Below, one piece after another: positions 27,991 to 39,203 of a stretch of 64,000 nucleotides of DNA. Within the stretch, counting starts at the first letter, position 1, and each line of letters starts with the position of its first letter. The position numbers and the translations under genes are program-made. The stretch spans positions 62,001-126,000 of the forward strand of contig OX596000.1 of the NCBI GenBank assembly GCA_951394045.1. The letters are read 5' to 3'. Source of the stretch: Nitzschia sp. DOCU1 (lineage: Eukaryota; Bacillariophyta; Bacillariophyceae; Bacillariales; Bacillariaceae). Below the pieces are notes generated by a model that was not told where the DNA came from, searched no databases, and saw only the letters and a list, made by a program, of their open reading frames with translations.

Positions 27991-30618
27991 CTACCCCAGA
28001 ACTCCTGGTAGCGGATAGTGTTGAGGGCCGCTCAATAAGGCATTCAATTCATTCAGACTGCCCCGTGGCACCTCGGCTTCGGCCTGTCGGCTGTAAATTT
28101 CCCCATAGTTTCCAACAGCACCCACTGCCAACTTCATCATATCAAAGTAGAGAGGACCAAAAAGCGTGACTGTCGGCATGAGATCCGCAAGGTCTTGGGT
28201 AATGCCTTCTTCTTCTGCATAGAAAATAGAACCCACGACCCAAAAGACAAATTTGGACCACAAGGGGTCGTCTTGCCTTGTCACTAGAGCCAATGGATCT
28301 TTACTGTAACGGCTTGATCCAGTTTGATAGGGCCCGTCGTATCCAGCCAAACGAATATTCGTGATTGAAACGTCCACGACGCCCCCCGCAACCACATTGC
28401 AGATGCCAGAGACTAATCCTTCGACTGCCAATTCCCCTGATTGGCGCGTCACAATGAATCGTTCCGGAAACAATGTCTGGAGCCGAGTTTCGAATGTCGT
28501 TCCTTCGTTGACACAAATCAATAGATCACGGCACGAAACGGATGTGACATCCAGTCGGTCTGCGCATCCAGCATAGGGCGGCACGCCTCCAAATGTGAGA
28601 CCGTCATAAAAGTTGGGTTGGCTAAAGGAAAATCCCACGCCCGCGGAGGGTTCATTGATATCGCGCGAGAGTGTTACCGTCGTCAGACGCGACAAGACGT
28701 CAACGTCTCCATTTTCCAAGGCAACGAATCGGTCGGCAGCCGGCAAGTCAGAATAGACAACTGTGTCGGTCTCTCCATTAAATATGGCAGCCGATAACGC
28801 TTTACAAAAGTCCACATCAAAACCTAGAATAAAACCAGAACGTGTGAGAGAGTGAGTGAGAGAGTACAAGCGAGTTAGGAAGCTGCCAGGTTTTTGATCC
28901 ACCCCATTATTCATTCACTCCGCACATCGTAATCGTACCATCCCATGTTTGATTGGTCGCATCGAATTGCGCAAAAATGACACGCCGAGAAATTCCACAC
29001 TTGAGAAATCCTCTTGTTTGGATATCATCCAAGGTAGTTGCAAATCCCGGTCCTGCTCCTACAACTCCATCCGCACTTCCAAATGGATACGAGTAAATCA
29101 ACCCCGTGTCTCCTCCATTGATACGATCCGGCATCGGCCTGGGCAATATATCCTCCAATGTACGTCGATACACTTCTCCGTAATTGCCCACCAAGCTAAC
29201 AGCATTGCGAAACGCATCGGCAAACGGTGAGGAGGTACCAAAGACATCGGTAAGTGGGATGATATTGGCGGTCCGAGATGTGATGGATTCTTCTTCGGCC
29301 AAGAGTAAAGCCTGTAATACCCAATTGACGAAATCACTCCATTCGGCATCATCGTCTCGCGTCACAAAAGATAGTGGCTCTTTGGAATGGACATTGACTC
29401 CGGACTCGTAATCACCCACATATCCACGAGCCAGAACGAGACTTTCGGCAACATCAAATTGTTCTCCGGCAATGACATTGCAAACGCCTTGAATAAAGTT
29501 GCTGTACAAAAATTCACTCCCCACCACACTAATGACTTGGACGTCAGGGATCATTCGGGTAATTTCATCGACATGGGTCGTTCCATCCTCGGCACAAATT
29601 ATGGTATCTTGACAGAGATCACCTGCCACGGTCAAATTGTCCGCACAATAGACGTAGGGTGGAACGCCGGCAAATACAAGGCCATTGTACAAGTAGGGAA
29701 CACTAAAACTAAACGAACTTCCCGTTGTCGATTCGAGGACGTTGCGTTCCATGGTGAAGGTAGTCGTGGATATCAACACGTCGAAATCATTATTTTCAAG
29801 ACGTTGAAATCGTTCATAGGCAGTGACAGGTACAAATTCGACACGGTCTTCCAAGTCTCCATATAATGCTGCAGCAATTGCTCGACACTAGCACCATTGA
29901 GAAACAAAGGAATGAGTGGAAATGTCATGAAACAAGCAAAAGCTTCAGTTGTCGCCAGGTGAAGCCAAAGACTCTTGCTCCAACTTACCATTTCCGCATC
30001 AAAGCCCACTCTTTCGCCAGAGTCCGGATCGATTTGTGAAAATCCCGGCTGTGACTCGGATACTCCACACAAGAGATATCCTCGCTGATGAACCCGTCCA
30101 AGCACTGTTTTCGGTTCCGGCGTGGGTTCTCTATTGATGGGTGCCTCGGTCGGGGCCTCCGAAGGAGCAGGACGAGGTGGAAGCGTGGGTACCGTGGGCG
30201 GTAGGGTCGGTGCCGAAGGTGCCAGGGCCGCATCGCTGCTGTTGTTATCATTTCCCAGCGTCACAACGACAGCCACAATCAGTCCGACGAGCAAAAAAAT
30301 AACGAAAATGCCCACACTAATCACCAGTTTCAAATTCAAACCTCGAGACTCTGGCGGTTGCTGCTGTTGTGGTTGATAATGCGGAATTGTAGAGGATGTA
30401 AAAGCTCCACCCGGTGGTTGGTGTTGCTCGGGTGGTTTGGCGGCACCATTGAACTGCTGGCTACTAGTGCTGGGGGAACCCGGGGGGTTCATGTCAAACC
30501 GGTCGGACGGCAGATCTTCCAATTCGTCACCCAGGCCAGCAAAGTCACCACTGTGTTCTGCCTCACTTTCGGCCTGGGGTGCGTTCAAGCGAAAACCAGG
30601 AGAGGGACGGTTTGCCAT
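27991..30618 (-). CDS. Membrane-tethered protein with two bacterial AapJ/BztA-type amino-acid-binding domains (copy 1)
   Basis: Exons 30618-29989, 29887-28939 and 28823-27991 join in frame to 803 aa (GTAAGT, GTACGA donors; CTAG acceptors). The start MANRPSPG is chosen for its ACC ATG G context; an in-frame ATG at 30741 is possible. A 110-residue hydrophilic N-terminus precedes one membrane helix (KLVISVGIFVIFLLVGLIV) and a Pro-rich stalk. Two domains of about 290 aa follow. Each starts with a GYLLCGVS/GFLKCGIS phrase, then RF..LE.GD.DVL, FSFS.P..Y.GL.F, SKEPL/SKDPL and VGNYGE. These are signatures of the periplasmic general amino-acid-binding protein AapJ/BztA. No ABC permease or ion-channel segment is attached. 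Type II topology would place both domains outside or in a lumen. Sensing or capture of amino acids is inferred. Confidence 0.82.
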
Positions 30619-31073
30619 GGTCAATTCGGTTGTTGTATGGAGTAGAAAATGAAAGGAGAGAAAGGCGTCAATGCAATGGACCTCAGATCCAGAAAAAGTC
30701 CAGGGAGGGAAAATCCTTCTTCGGAAGCTCGAGTCATTCATGTCGGCGCGCTAAATGACCGCCAGCTGTAAGTGCTAATTTTATTAGTGCCTTCGAAGGA
30801 ACTGCGACGATGTTTTACAATAGCCCCAATACCGTAAGTTGCCGGACGGTGTGCAATTCTCAAAGTTTGTTCGAAGTGGTCCCGAACGTCAAAATGACCT
30901 GCTCGAGCCAAATGACCCCTGCGTGACTTTTTCATTCTCACCCATACCTTACAAAATCTTAGAAACACTTTCAATACAAGACGATACTACTACTTCGTCT
31001 CCTAAATAGACTAATAGTTGCTAGTTTGCGTCTTGTTTCGGTTTGAGGGTCTTATCCTTGTTGCTGCCCCCCG
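30619..31073. other. Spacer between binding-protein copy 1 and Kelch-MORN gene
   Basis: This 455-bp spacer is the promoter side of copy 1. It contains GTAAGTGCTAATTTT near 30769, a 15-mer also present at about 33209 upstream of copy 2. No gene was seen. Confidence 0.35.
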
Positions 31074-32972
31074 TTACGGAGGTAGCACCGGAGCATCTTG
31101 TTCCCACTCACCGTCGTGGACGACAGTGCCATTCGCTTCGACCAATCGTCCTTGACCATGTGCCTGACCACGATGCCAAAATCCAGTATATACTCTGCCA
31201 TCTGCAAAGGTACACGAACCGTATCCATCGTATTTACCATTGCGAAATTCTCCCGTATATCGTACGTTGTTCGGAAATCGAATGACGCCCTTGCCGGTAC
31301 GTTGTCCCCGAGTGAAGCATCCGACAAACAAAGTCCCATTTTTCCATGTCAATGTGCCATTGACATCTTCTGGCAAATCATTGACATATTGACCTTCAAA
31401 TTGACGTCCGTCTCGCCATTGATACGTGCCGCGGCCTTGTCGGACATCTTGTATAAACCAACCTTCAAAGACATCGCCTGTCGTTTGATATTTCCACCGA
31501 CCATATCCATGTCGATGCCCATGTTTCCATTCGCCATCGTAAACGTCTCCCGTGACACTGGATGTGAATTGGCCCTTGCCATGGGGGACGGTTGGGTCGG
31601 ACGCTATCACTTTGCCCGTATACATGCCTTTCATACCTTGTGCGTCGGTGATTTCCAGTGGATCTTTGAGAAAGGTCGTTTCAATGGATTCGTGCTCGTC
31701 TTCTTCTGGAATGTTGGCATTGTACTTTGAGGATGATGTCGATGTCATGGATTGGACCAAATGACTCATACTGCTATTCCGAGCATGTCGTATTCGTTGC
31801 GATGCCGACGACATGACGGTATTTCCAACACTTCCCGTTTCGGAACGTTCGTCGACTTGAATGGTCGAAAAAGGAATCCCGGACGTGACGCTTCCACTCA
31901 GCATTCCACGACTACGTCCTCCGCTACTGCGTTTGGGAGAATGGTGTTGTAGGGACACTTGCAAATCCTTGGCCAGTGCTGAATCCTCCATGCCACCCAC
32001 TTTCCACTGCAGGACTTGTTTACTGGATGGCAATGCATTCTTGACATCTCGTCCTCCAATCGCATACAGCACCGATTGTTCTTCATCCAAAACGACGGCA
32101 CAACCTTCACTCGGCAAGACGTGGGTCGCATTTGACTTTTTGTTGCTTCTCGAGGCCGCCCCGCTAGCCAGTTTGGTCCATTTGAGAGTTTGCAAATTAA
32201 ACGACAAGACAACTGTATACGACGCATGACCCGACGATTTTAACAGGGTCGTTCCAATCACCAACAATTTGGAAATCTTGGTCGGATCGGCGGTGGATGG
32301 TACGGCTACCGCTTTGGGAAAGGCCAATGGAACGGGCAATGGCGGAATTTGAAGACTATGTGGCTTGGCAGCATGAGAATCATCATTTACAGCATGATCA
32401 TGATCCCAAGCATTACTGAGAGTATTGTAGATTTCCACCGACGTTGTCCATTCTTCCCCCGTGTAGCCTCCCATCAACACCAAAAATTCTTGGACAGCTA
32501 CAACTGCAGGTGCCATGCGAGGAGTTTGAAAGGACGCTTGGGGCATCCATTGTTGCGTATCGACATGCAAAACTTCAAGAGTATTCAAACTTTGCCATTG
32601 ATTTCTACCCCCAACGACAAAGAGGGAATCGCCCATTCCAATGGCAGCTGGATAACATCGTCCCACCGCCATGGGCGGCAGTTGTTGCCATGCCGTCGCA
32701 CCAAATTCCAACGATTGACACGTAGAGCTAGCCTGCGTACCCTCTTGTCCTCCCACTACATACACTAATGATCCCACCGTAGCCACGGCACAACACCCCC
32801 TGGGATTTGGTAGCGACGGGAGTGGCCACCATCGTTGTGTATTGAATTCTAGCAGTTCGACTGCTTCCTCAGAGCAAACCAGAATCCCAAAGGGCTTGGA
32901 GCGAACATTCATGACACAGGCTGCTGCATCATAATGAGCATGTTGACTGCTAGTGGCCTTGTTGAATGGCAT
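31074..32972 (-). CDS. Kelch-repeat plus MORN-repeat protein
   Basis: This single exon encodes 632 aa. Residues 40-335 hold Kelch-type beta-propeller blades, each with a GG pair (VVGGQEG, VVGGRNQW, LMGGYTGEEW, IGGRDV) and a following conserved W. A Ser-rich linker (about 345-430) contains RRSS-like phosphosites. Residues 440-625 hold six or seven MORN motifs of the form YxGxWxxGxxxGxG (YDGEWKHGHRHGYG, FEGQYVNDL, YTGEFRNGKYDGYG, YTGFWHRGQAHGQG). MORN repeats bind membranes or act as scaffolds, and Kelch propellers bind proteins. The combination suggests a cytosolic adaptor near membranes. It lies between the two amino-acid-binding-protein genes; any functional link is only positional. Confidence 0.87.
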   Translation of the reverse strand: MPFNKATSSQHAHYDAAACVMNVRSKPFGILVCSEEAVELLEFNTQRWWPLPSLPNPRGCCAVATVGSLVYVVGGQEGTQASSTCQSLEFGATAWQQLPPMAVGRCYPAAIGMGDSLFVVGGRNQWQSLNTLEVLHVDTQQWMPQASFQTPRMAPAVVAVQEFLVLMGGYTGEEWTTSVEIYNTLSNAWDHDHAVNDDSHAAKPHSLQIPPLPVPLAFPKAVAVPSTADPTKISKLLVIGTTLLKSSGHASYTVVLSFNLQTLKWTKLASGAASRSNKKSNATHVLPSEGCAVVLDEEQSVLYAIGGRDVKNALPSSKQVLQWKVGGMEDSALAKDLQVSLQHHSPKRSSGGRSRGMLSGSVTSGIPFSTIQVDERSETGSVGNTVMSSASQRIRHARNSSMSHLVQSMTSTSSSKYNANIPEEDEHESIETTFLKDPLEITDAQGMKGMYTGKVIASDPTVPHGKGQFTSSVTGDVYDGEWKHGHRHGYGRWKYQTTGDVFEGWFIQDVRQGRGTYQWRDGRQFEGQYVNDLPEDVNGTLTWKNGTLFVGCFTRGQRTGKGVIRFPNNVRYTGEFRNGKYDGYGSCTFADGRVYTGFWHRGQAHGQGRLVEANGTVVHDGEWEQDAPVLPP

Positions 32973-33687
32973 TGTAAGGTTCTTGAAATAGAATCACACA
33001 ATTCGGTAGAAACGGTATCGGTGTTATTGGTCGGCGGCAAAGGACCAGCGAGATTTGTGGATCTCAGGGGCAGTGGGGGGCGCTTGCACTCTGACTTTTT
33101 CTCGACTGCGATTCTCGCTTTAGACTCTCGAGAGACCACTTTTGAGAGGATGTGTGTTTGCGATAGACTGTTGATGATTGAGATGACCGGAAGGAAGAAT
33201 AGAATCTGTAAGTGCTAATTTTTGGATCGCATCGATGCTGTATGCATCATCAAAGATCCGGCCACCCAGTTGGTGTCGGTTGTGAGGGCCATTCAATTTA
33301 TGCAATACGTTCCCGTATCCTTTATGTAAATCTTCAATGACCGTAAATTCCTTCTGAAATGACTATTCCGTTGTTTGATTAGTGCCCCCGCCGGCCGATC
33401 TCTCCATGCTGACGTCACAAATTCACTCACACGGAAGGTACTTTTTGAAAGTGACTACCAAGGCAACAACACAAAGGATGCGCCGATTGACATCCCTCAA
33501 CCATGCTACTCTAGCTAGCAGAGCAATTTCTTTCGCTTGCAACACATCACAGTCAATAGCATCGCGGCTCTTTCATCCACTGCATCCCTTCTCTAGCCGA
33601 CTATTGTGATTATTGTAAAGGCGCTTGCTGGCTACGAGTCGCTAACTCCACCTTACCCCACTCTCGATTATCCTGGATCCCTGAAAA
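32973..33687. promoter_or_regulatory. Divergent promoter region, Kelch-MORN / binding-protein copy 2
   Basis: This is 715 bp between divergent starts. A full CRE octamer TGACGTCA lies at 33410-33417, 271 bp before the copy 2 ATG. The 15-mer GTAAGTGCTAATTTT at about 33209 also occurs near copy 1. No gene was seen. Confidence 0.45.
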
Positions 33688-36600
33688 ATGAACTTAAGTG
33701 ATGAAGGGTCCACGTCGGATGACGACGATGGAGTCAACAGCTTGGTGGGGGGATTAATGGAAGATGAGGACATTGATGATGATGACGATGATGCCGCCTT
33801 GCCCCAGCCTCCGGCCATGGGGGTTTTGGTGGCTGGCACGTTTTCGGCAAGTAATGCCCGCCTGCCACATGCCGACAGCGGTAGCGGAAGTGGCAACATT
33901 TCCCCCATGTCTTCCTTGTCAGGAGGCGATGCTCGCAGCACAAGTTATTCCAGCCATGCGATTCGCAGTCAGTTGACTAATGGTAGTTCGGCGCCACCCT
34001 TGGGAGCACCCGTACCCTTTCGTTTGGCGGCACCTCAAATTTTGGATGAAGAAGATTCCGATTTGGACTTGGAAGAGCAACAGTTACCTTCGCAGCCCTT
34101 TGTATTGAGCGAAAATGGTGAACAGACCTCGTCGGCACACTTTAGTATGAAAAGCAGCTCTTCCAATGGTAGACAAATCTACGATGAATACACGGACACC
34201 TTGGTCGATCATTCGAATCATTCTGGAGCAGGACTTTCCAAAATCCCAGAGGCGGCTCGTCGAGGATCCGGAGTACGACGATCTCGACGTATCTCTCATG
34301 CCTGGGGTGAATTAGCCCATGGCTCGAATGTTAACGGTATGATTGGAGGTGGACAACGACCAAGTGTCTTGTTGAGTGAACTAGTGGGTGCAGCGGGCTT
34401 TGCTAGTTCCGGAAATATGGAAGGTTCCACCTTTTTAAAAGCACCCTTTCCGCCCACAAATTCTCAAGCCGAATTTCGGTCGGGTGAACTCAGTCAAGAT
34501 TCGTTCGATTCTAATCCTGACAAGTCGCCGGTCAAATCCAAAATTTTGGAAAGAATGAAACAAGGCATCATGCAAGCGTCGACCATGAATATTACCGAAT
34601 ATCATGATGCTTCGACGCGGACTGGCAGTGGACGCCCCAAGTATTCCGTCAACGTGGACGAACAGCGACGACAACAAGAACAATTTCAACGGCAATTGGT
34701 GTATTGTATCGGCCTTGTCATTTGTGGTCTGTTGATTGCGGTCATTGTGACTGTTGTGGTATTGTTGCTACAAAATTTCAACAATAACAACGAATCGGCT
34801 GCGGGCCAACCTTTGCCGCTTTTGCCGACGGCGAGTCCTACAGGCACGGAGCCTTCTGGCATGCCCACGGCGTCTCCCACAACGAGTGCGCCTTCCGCTT
34901 CTCCTAGTGTCGCGCCGACCATGGCCAATCCTTTGGATACATTAGATTCGATTGCGGCTAGGGGTCTTTTGAATTGTGGTATTAGTGAAGGTGCCGGAAT
35001 GGCTTATCGCAACGAAAACAATGAGTGGCAAGGCATGGATGTCGATTGGTGTCGGGCCTTGGCGGCAGGTATTTTGGGAGATTCGTCTCTCGTGTCGTTT
35101 TTGCCCGTCTCGCAAAGTACTCGCTTTCCGACGCTTCATAGTGGAGCGATTGATGTCCTTGCGGCAACTACGACTTTTACTATGCAGCGAAATGTCTTCG
35201 AAGCCACTACGCAAACCGGCTTTAGCTTTACATCGCCTTACTTGTACAATGGCATGGGATTTGGTGGCGATCCGCTCTATGTGGAATGTGCCGAGGATCA
35301 AGATTGGACGACGGTGCAATCTGGAAAGAATTGCACCGCGCTAAGTATTTGTGTATTGGATTCGACCACTCATGAAACTGTCGTTCGACAACTCTTGCCC
35401 AACGTGACAATTGTCAGCAAAAGTACCAATGCCGAAATGTATGCGGCTTTTGGGAATGGAGATTGTCAAGTCTTGGCGGGAGAACCCTTTCAAATTGCTG
35501 AGCCGGTAGTGACAGCATCCGCCAATTTGGATTTCAACTATACCGTTGGCAGTGAGGTCTATTCCAAAGAGCCACTAGCGTTAGTCACACGCAATGATGA
35601 TGCCAAATGGTCCGACTATTGTCAATGGATATTACAAGCGCTCATGTTTGCCGAACAACAAGGCATTGATGACTCAATGGCAGAAGCCATGCCGGTCACT
35701 TCTAGTTTTGGATCCAATTATACGCGAAGCTTTATTCAAGCCGTCCAAGCCGTGGGCAATTATGGTCAAGTCTATAGAAGGCACCTCGAAGATATTGTTC
35801 CGCGTCAAACTATCAACCGACTCAATCAAGCAGAAACAACAGGTCTTTTGTATAGCTTACCGCTTGGCGATTTGGAAATTGTCGGACCTGGACCGTCGGG
35901 GATCTTGGATACTATTAGCAATCGAGGCTATTTGCGATGTGGTATTACGAGGCGACCCGTCTTCGCAGAGTTCAATACGGATACACAGGAATGGGAAGGC
36001 ATGGAAATAAATTTATGCAAGGCCATTTCGGCCGCTATTTTCGATGGAATCTTTTCGACCGTTGAATACGTGGACGAGTCGGCTACAGAATTGACTGTTT
36101 CCCTGGACCGAGGTGATATTGACCTTGTTGCTCGATTGACGCCTATTACTCTCGATGAAGATGTACAAGATGCCACTTCTGGAGTTGGCCATTCATTCTC
36201 GCCACCGCTCTTTTACGACAAACTGTCTTTTGGTGGCATCCCGCCTTATGTGGACTGTGCTAACAGTCTGAATTTTCAGGAGGATCCTTGCCAAGATGTG
36301 CTCATCTGTGTGGTCGACGGCACGCTCTTTGGACAACAAGCGGCCGCCTTAATTCCGACGCGTTTCCTCGTCACGAAGGAAACAGCAGCAGAAGCCGTTC
36401 AGGGATTGAGATCTGGGCAATGCAACGTCGTGGCGTTGGGAACGATTGACGTCTCTGCGGATAGCGTGCAGGCCAATGGCTACCAGGGAAGTTATGAAAC
36501 GACAGCTAACGATTTGCCTCTTCCCCACGTCCCCATGGCCCTGATGACACGCCAGGAAGATCCTCAGTGGTCAGCATATTGCTTTTGGATCGCCAATGCT

Positions 36601-36813
36601 CTGGTCTTGGCGGAGGAGCTACGTATCGGCAAAGCAACTTCCGACGATATGCCGTTAGTTGACCTGTTCGGGCGAGTGAACTATCGTATCTTTCGAGATG
36701 CGATCGGTGCTACTGGAGCTTGGTCTGAATGGTTTGGCGGCGATTCAGGGGGACTCAATGCGTTGAATACCAATCCTTTGGGCCCGCAACTGCACCCATA
36801 CCCAGGCCTTTAA
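33688..36813 (+). CDS. Membrane-tethered protein with two bacterial AapJ/BztA-type amino-acid-binding domains (copy 2)
   Basis: This single exon encodes 1041 aa, with no introns, unlike copy 1. Residues 1-335 are hydrophilic, acidic at the start (DDDDD) with Arg/Ser clusters. One membrane helix (about 337-362) is followed by a Thr/Pro/Ser stalk (PTASPTGTEPSG). Domain 1 begins GLLNCGISEGAG and domain 2 begins GYLRCGITRRPVF. Each has the amino-acid-binding-protein set: W.GM(D/E), CRALAAGI/CKAISAAI, GFSFTSPYLYNG, SKEPLALVTR and VGNYGQVYRR. The end GLNALNTNPLGPQLHPYP resembles the C-terminus of bacterial AapJ. Several N-glycosylation sites (NCT, NVT, NYT) fall in the distal part, consistent with a luminal or outside position. 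It is paralogous to the 803-aa protein at 27991-30618. Confidence 0.85.
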   Translation: MNLSDEGSTSDDDDGVNSLVGGLMEDEDIDDDDDDAALPQPPAMGVLVAGTFSASNARLPHADSGSGSGNISPMSSLSGGDARSTSYSSHAIRSQLTNGSSAPPLGAPVPFRLAAPQILDEEDSDLDLEEQQLPSQPFVLSENGEQTSSAHFSMKSSSSNGRQIYDEYTDTLVDHSNHSGAGLSKIPEAARRGSGVRRSRRISHAWGELAHGSNVNGMIGGGQRPSVLLSELVGAAGFASSGNMEGSTFLKAPFPPTNSQAEFRSGELSQDSFDSNPDKSPVKSKILERMKQGIMQASTMNITEYHDASTRTGSGRPKYSVNVDEQRRQQEQFQRQLVYCIGLVICGLLIAVIVTVVVLLLQNFNNNNESAAGQPLPLLPTASPTGTEPSGMPTASPTTSAPSASPSVAPTMANPLDTLDSIAARGLLNCGISEGAGMAYRNENNEWQGMDVDWCRALAAGILGDSSLVSFLPVSQSTRFPTLHSGAIDVLAATTTFTMQRNVFEATTQTGFSFTSPYLYNGMGFGGDPLYVECAEDQDWTTVQSGKNCTALSICVLDSTTHETVVRQLLPNVTIVSKSTNAEMYAAFGNGDCQVLAGEPFQIAEPVVTASANLDFNYTVGSEVYSKEPLALVTRNDDAKWSDYCQWILQALMFAEQQGIDDSMAEAMPVTSSFGSNYTRSFIQAVQAVGNYGQVYRRHLEDIVPRQTINRLNQAETTGLLYSLPLGDLEIVGPGPSGILDTISNRGYLRCGITRRPVFAEFNTDTQEWEGMEINLCKAISAAIFDGIFSTVEYVDESATELTVSLDRGDIDLVARLTPITLDEDVQDATSGVGHSFSPPLFYDKLSFGGIPPYVDCANSLNFQEDPCQDVLICVVDGTLFGQQAAALIPTRFLVTKETAAEAVQGLRSGQCNVVALGTIDVSADSVQANGYQGSYETTANDLPLPHVPMALMTRQEDPQWSAYCFWIANALVLAEELRIGKATSDDMPLVDLFGRVNYRIFRDAIGATGAWSEWFGGDSGGLNALNTNPLGPQLHPYPGL

Positions 36814-37506
36814 TTTTAACAGCCATTGGCATCCTTTTTTTATCGTATGGACTTGTTGCGCTTTTATGGATGCATGCCGCTAGTAACGATTGACTACCGC
36901 CCGTAGAGGCGGGACGGAGAGACTGCAGAATGGAAATGCCTATCTCAAAGACTATTTCCTCTTGGCTCAGGAAAATGTTGGTAGCAGGGGCCGAGCCGCC
37001 TGAATGCGATGAGCCGTGAGAGCACGGGCTAAGTCCCGGTCAGACGGCACGGCGTACAAATTTTTTCGAACTCTGACCCGCGCGCAAGGGCTAACTCCCC
37101 GATAAATTTTGTACGGAACAGAATCTGACGTACAGATCCGACCATCTGAACGAGGGGGACAGATCTCGCGTACAGAATTTTGATTCACACGACAGCAACA
37201 GCACAACGAATATTTTTACATTATCGCATTTAAAACTCATCTCATCTCTACCACTATCTTTGCATCATCCACAATGATAAAGACCCCAAAGTCACCACAA
37301 GTAGCTAGCGGGTTAGGAGGTCAAATAAGTAGCACAACTAGCTAGGCGGTGATCGACTCGTTTGACTAAGTCGCGCAGTTTCGACGCGCGAGAGCAGTTT
37401 GAACGAGCCGTTCTGTCATGGAGCGATAGCCCCTGCGCGCCCTCGTTCGAATTAATAGGTTATGAGACAAAAAATCGTGGTCGGTTGATTAGTTTGACCA
37501 AGAAAC

Positions 37507-37533
37507 CGCGTACAGAAAAGGAATCTGTACGCG
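37507..37533. repeat. Perfect 10-bp hairpin, 7-nt loop
   Basis: CGCGTACAGA at 37507-37516 pairs with TCTGTACGCG at 37524-37533. The same 10-mer occurs again at 37167-37176, so this is part of a short dispersed motif and not a chance palindrome. Confidence 0.6.
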
Positions 37534-38622
37534 CAGTCTGACGGCCAACCGTCGGCCACATAGCCAGCACTTGATAGGGTTCTGACAGAACTACGCTGTT
37601 TCCGTCCAAAAGAGCCCATTTTTCATGTTATTTTTGGAATAAAATGATAGTGTAAAGGAATAAACTGATAGTGTATTGACACAAAGGGGCCGGAAGTGCG
37701 AAATCACAAAATATAATGCCAAAACCTGCCTCGTTTAGCCACAAGAAATCCCGCAAATCCAAAAACTCTTAACACGAGACATCGCGCGAAAAGCTTCCAA
37801 AACAGCCCAAAAGAGGGGGTTGAGCATTTCGCAACTAGATTTGGCTGTAGTATGACTACGGTGCTGCGATTTTGAGGATATATAGTTAACTACCATAGCC
37901 CGGCGCTGCCAGGTTTATAGGTTCGTAGCAATCAATCTCGGCTACTTAGTAATCTCGTAATATTAGCAATTGTCGTGTGATAAGTGCACTGTATGATACG
38001 ATCAAAATCCATATCACACCACACTTTGTCTAGCTATTCCTATTCCAAGACGTTCCTACGTTTAGAGGTCTACAATTAATAGCTCTTTGAATATAATTTG
38101 TCCGCTATTGGGTTCTCAAAGCTGTTTTTGTTGTTCATTCATCCCAAGCTCTCTGACTGCCCAAATAGTACGAGTCGTTCTACATCAAAAGTGGGATGTA
38201 CTATTCATACCACTTGCAGTACCCGCGACAGAGGAATAGTGGAAGACTACCACCACCCTAGAAACCCCGCCAGAATGATTGTAGAACATTCTTTTTCGAA
38301 AATTGACCATCGTATAACAAGACAGTCGCAGGCATTCAAGAGCATCCCGCTAAGAGCCGACGATGGTACCACCAAGATGGTTGATTGTAGAGTCCCACGA
38401 CCTTTCCATCGTCTCCAGTGTCTTTGCAATCGATCGGCAAACCAAAGGCAGCGCCGTGATGGCATCCGAAGATGATAATAGGAGCCAGAAGACATGGATG
38501 CAATAAAAATAAAGGCAGCGTTAGCGTCACGAATTAGAGCTTTACAAAAGATCCAAAACAATAGACGTATCTAAAATAACATGAACGACAACTTACCTGG
38601 TTTGTTCCTTCTGAATCGTCCT

Positions 38623-38798
38623 CTAACGAGCGATAGCCGCATCAACAACCTCGTCGGTCGACGAGGAATTTTCATCAAATCCTTGCCTCGTGAAATTAGA
38701 ACCATTCTCCGCCAAAACGAGCTGTAATAACCAGAGAAGCGGCTCGAATAGGCTTCGATAAGTTGTTGATCGATTGCAATAAACGGGGGTAAGAAATG
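38623..38798 (-). other. Possible terminal exon or gene remnant
   Basis: In one minus-strand frame, an uninterrupted stretch ends at a TAG at 38623-38625 and reads like protein: ...RSLFEPLLWLLQLVLAENG... to ...EVVDAAIAR. An AG acceptor lies at the upstream end (38799-38800). No upstream exon could be joined with confidence. It may be the last exon of a small gene or a relic. The function is unrecognised. Confidence 0.2.
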
Positions 38799-39130
38799 CT
38801 TACTACAGCACTCACAATCGTCGACGCCGTCATTGTGCTTTTGTGTCGGAAAGATCTGCAATCATACTGTACGGCGGCAGGCCAAAATGGCATGAATACG
38901 CGCACGCTGGTACGCCATTTATTGCCTTTCAAAATTGGTCGTTAAAATACATTGTTTGGTAGTAATTATGCTCGTTTAAAGGCGGTCATTTGGTTTCGAA
39001 TTCTTTTCCTTCTTTTTCCCCCTTTTTCCTTCATAAAATTTGAGCTGGCTACGTGGGGGGGGGTATGCCAGTCTGACCGCGAGAGATAGCCCGTGCTCTG
39101 ATAAAAATGTTTGGGAATGGATTATCCATG

Positions 39131-39203
39131 TTTGGGGGAGTGGGTTTTGTACCGGGTCTACGTGATTTGGGGGAGTGGGTTTTGTACCGGGTCTACGTGA
39201 TTT
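39131..39203. repeat. 35-bp tandem repeat, two copies
   Basis: The unit TTTGGGGGAGTGGGTTTTGT plus 15 further bases occurs at 39131-39165 and again, identically, at 39166-39200. Confidence 0.85.

Noticed and set aside
30739..30741. Upstream in-frame ATG for binding-protein copy 1
   Set aside because: It would add 41 residues with no similarity to copy 2 and has a weaker start context than the ACC ATG G at 30618. It is kept as an alternative only.
19853..37455. TCGAATTAAT-like word near 37,439 as a third LINE-related site
   Set aside because: The word TTCGAATTAATA occurs there but there is no LINE sequence beside it, so it is probably chance in AT-rich DNA.
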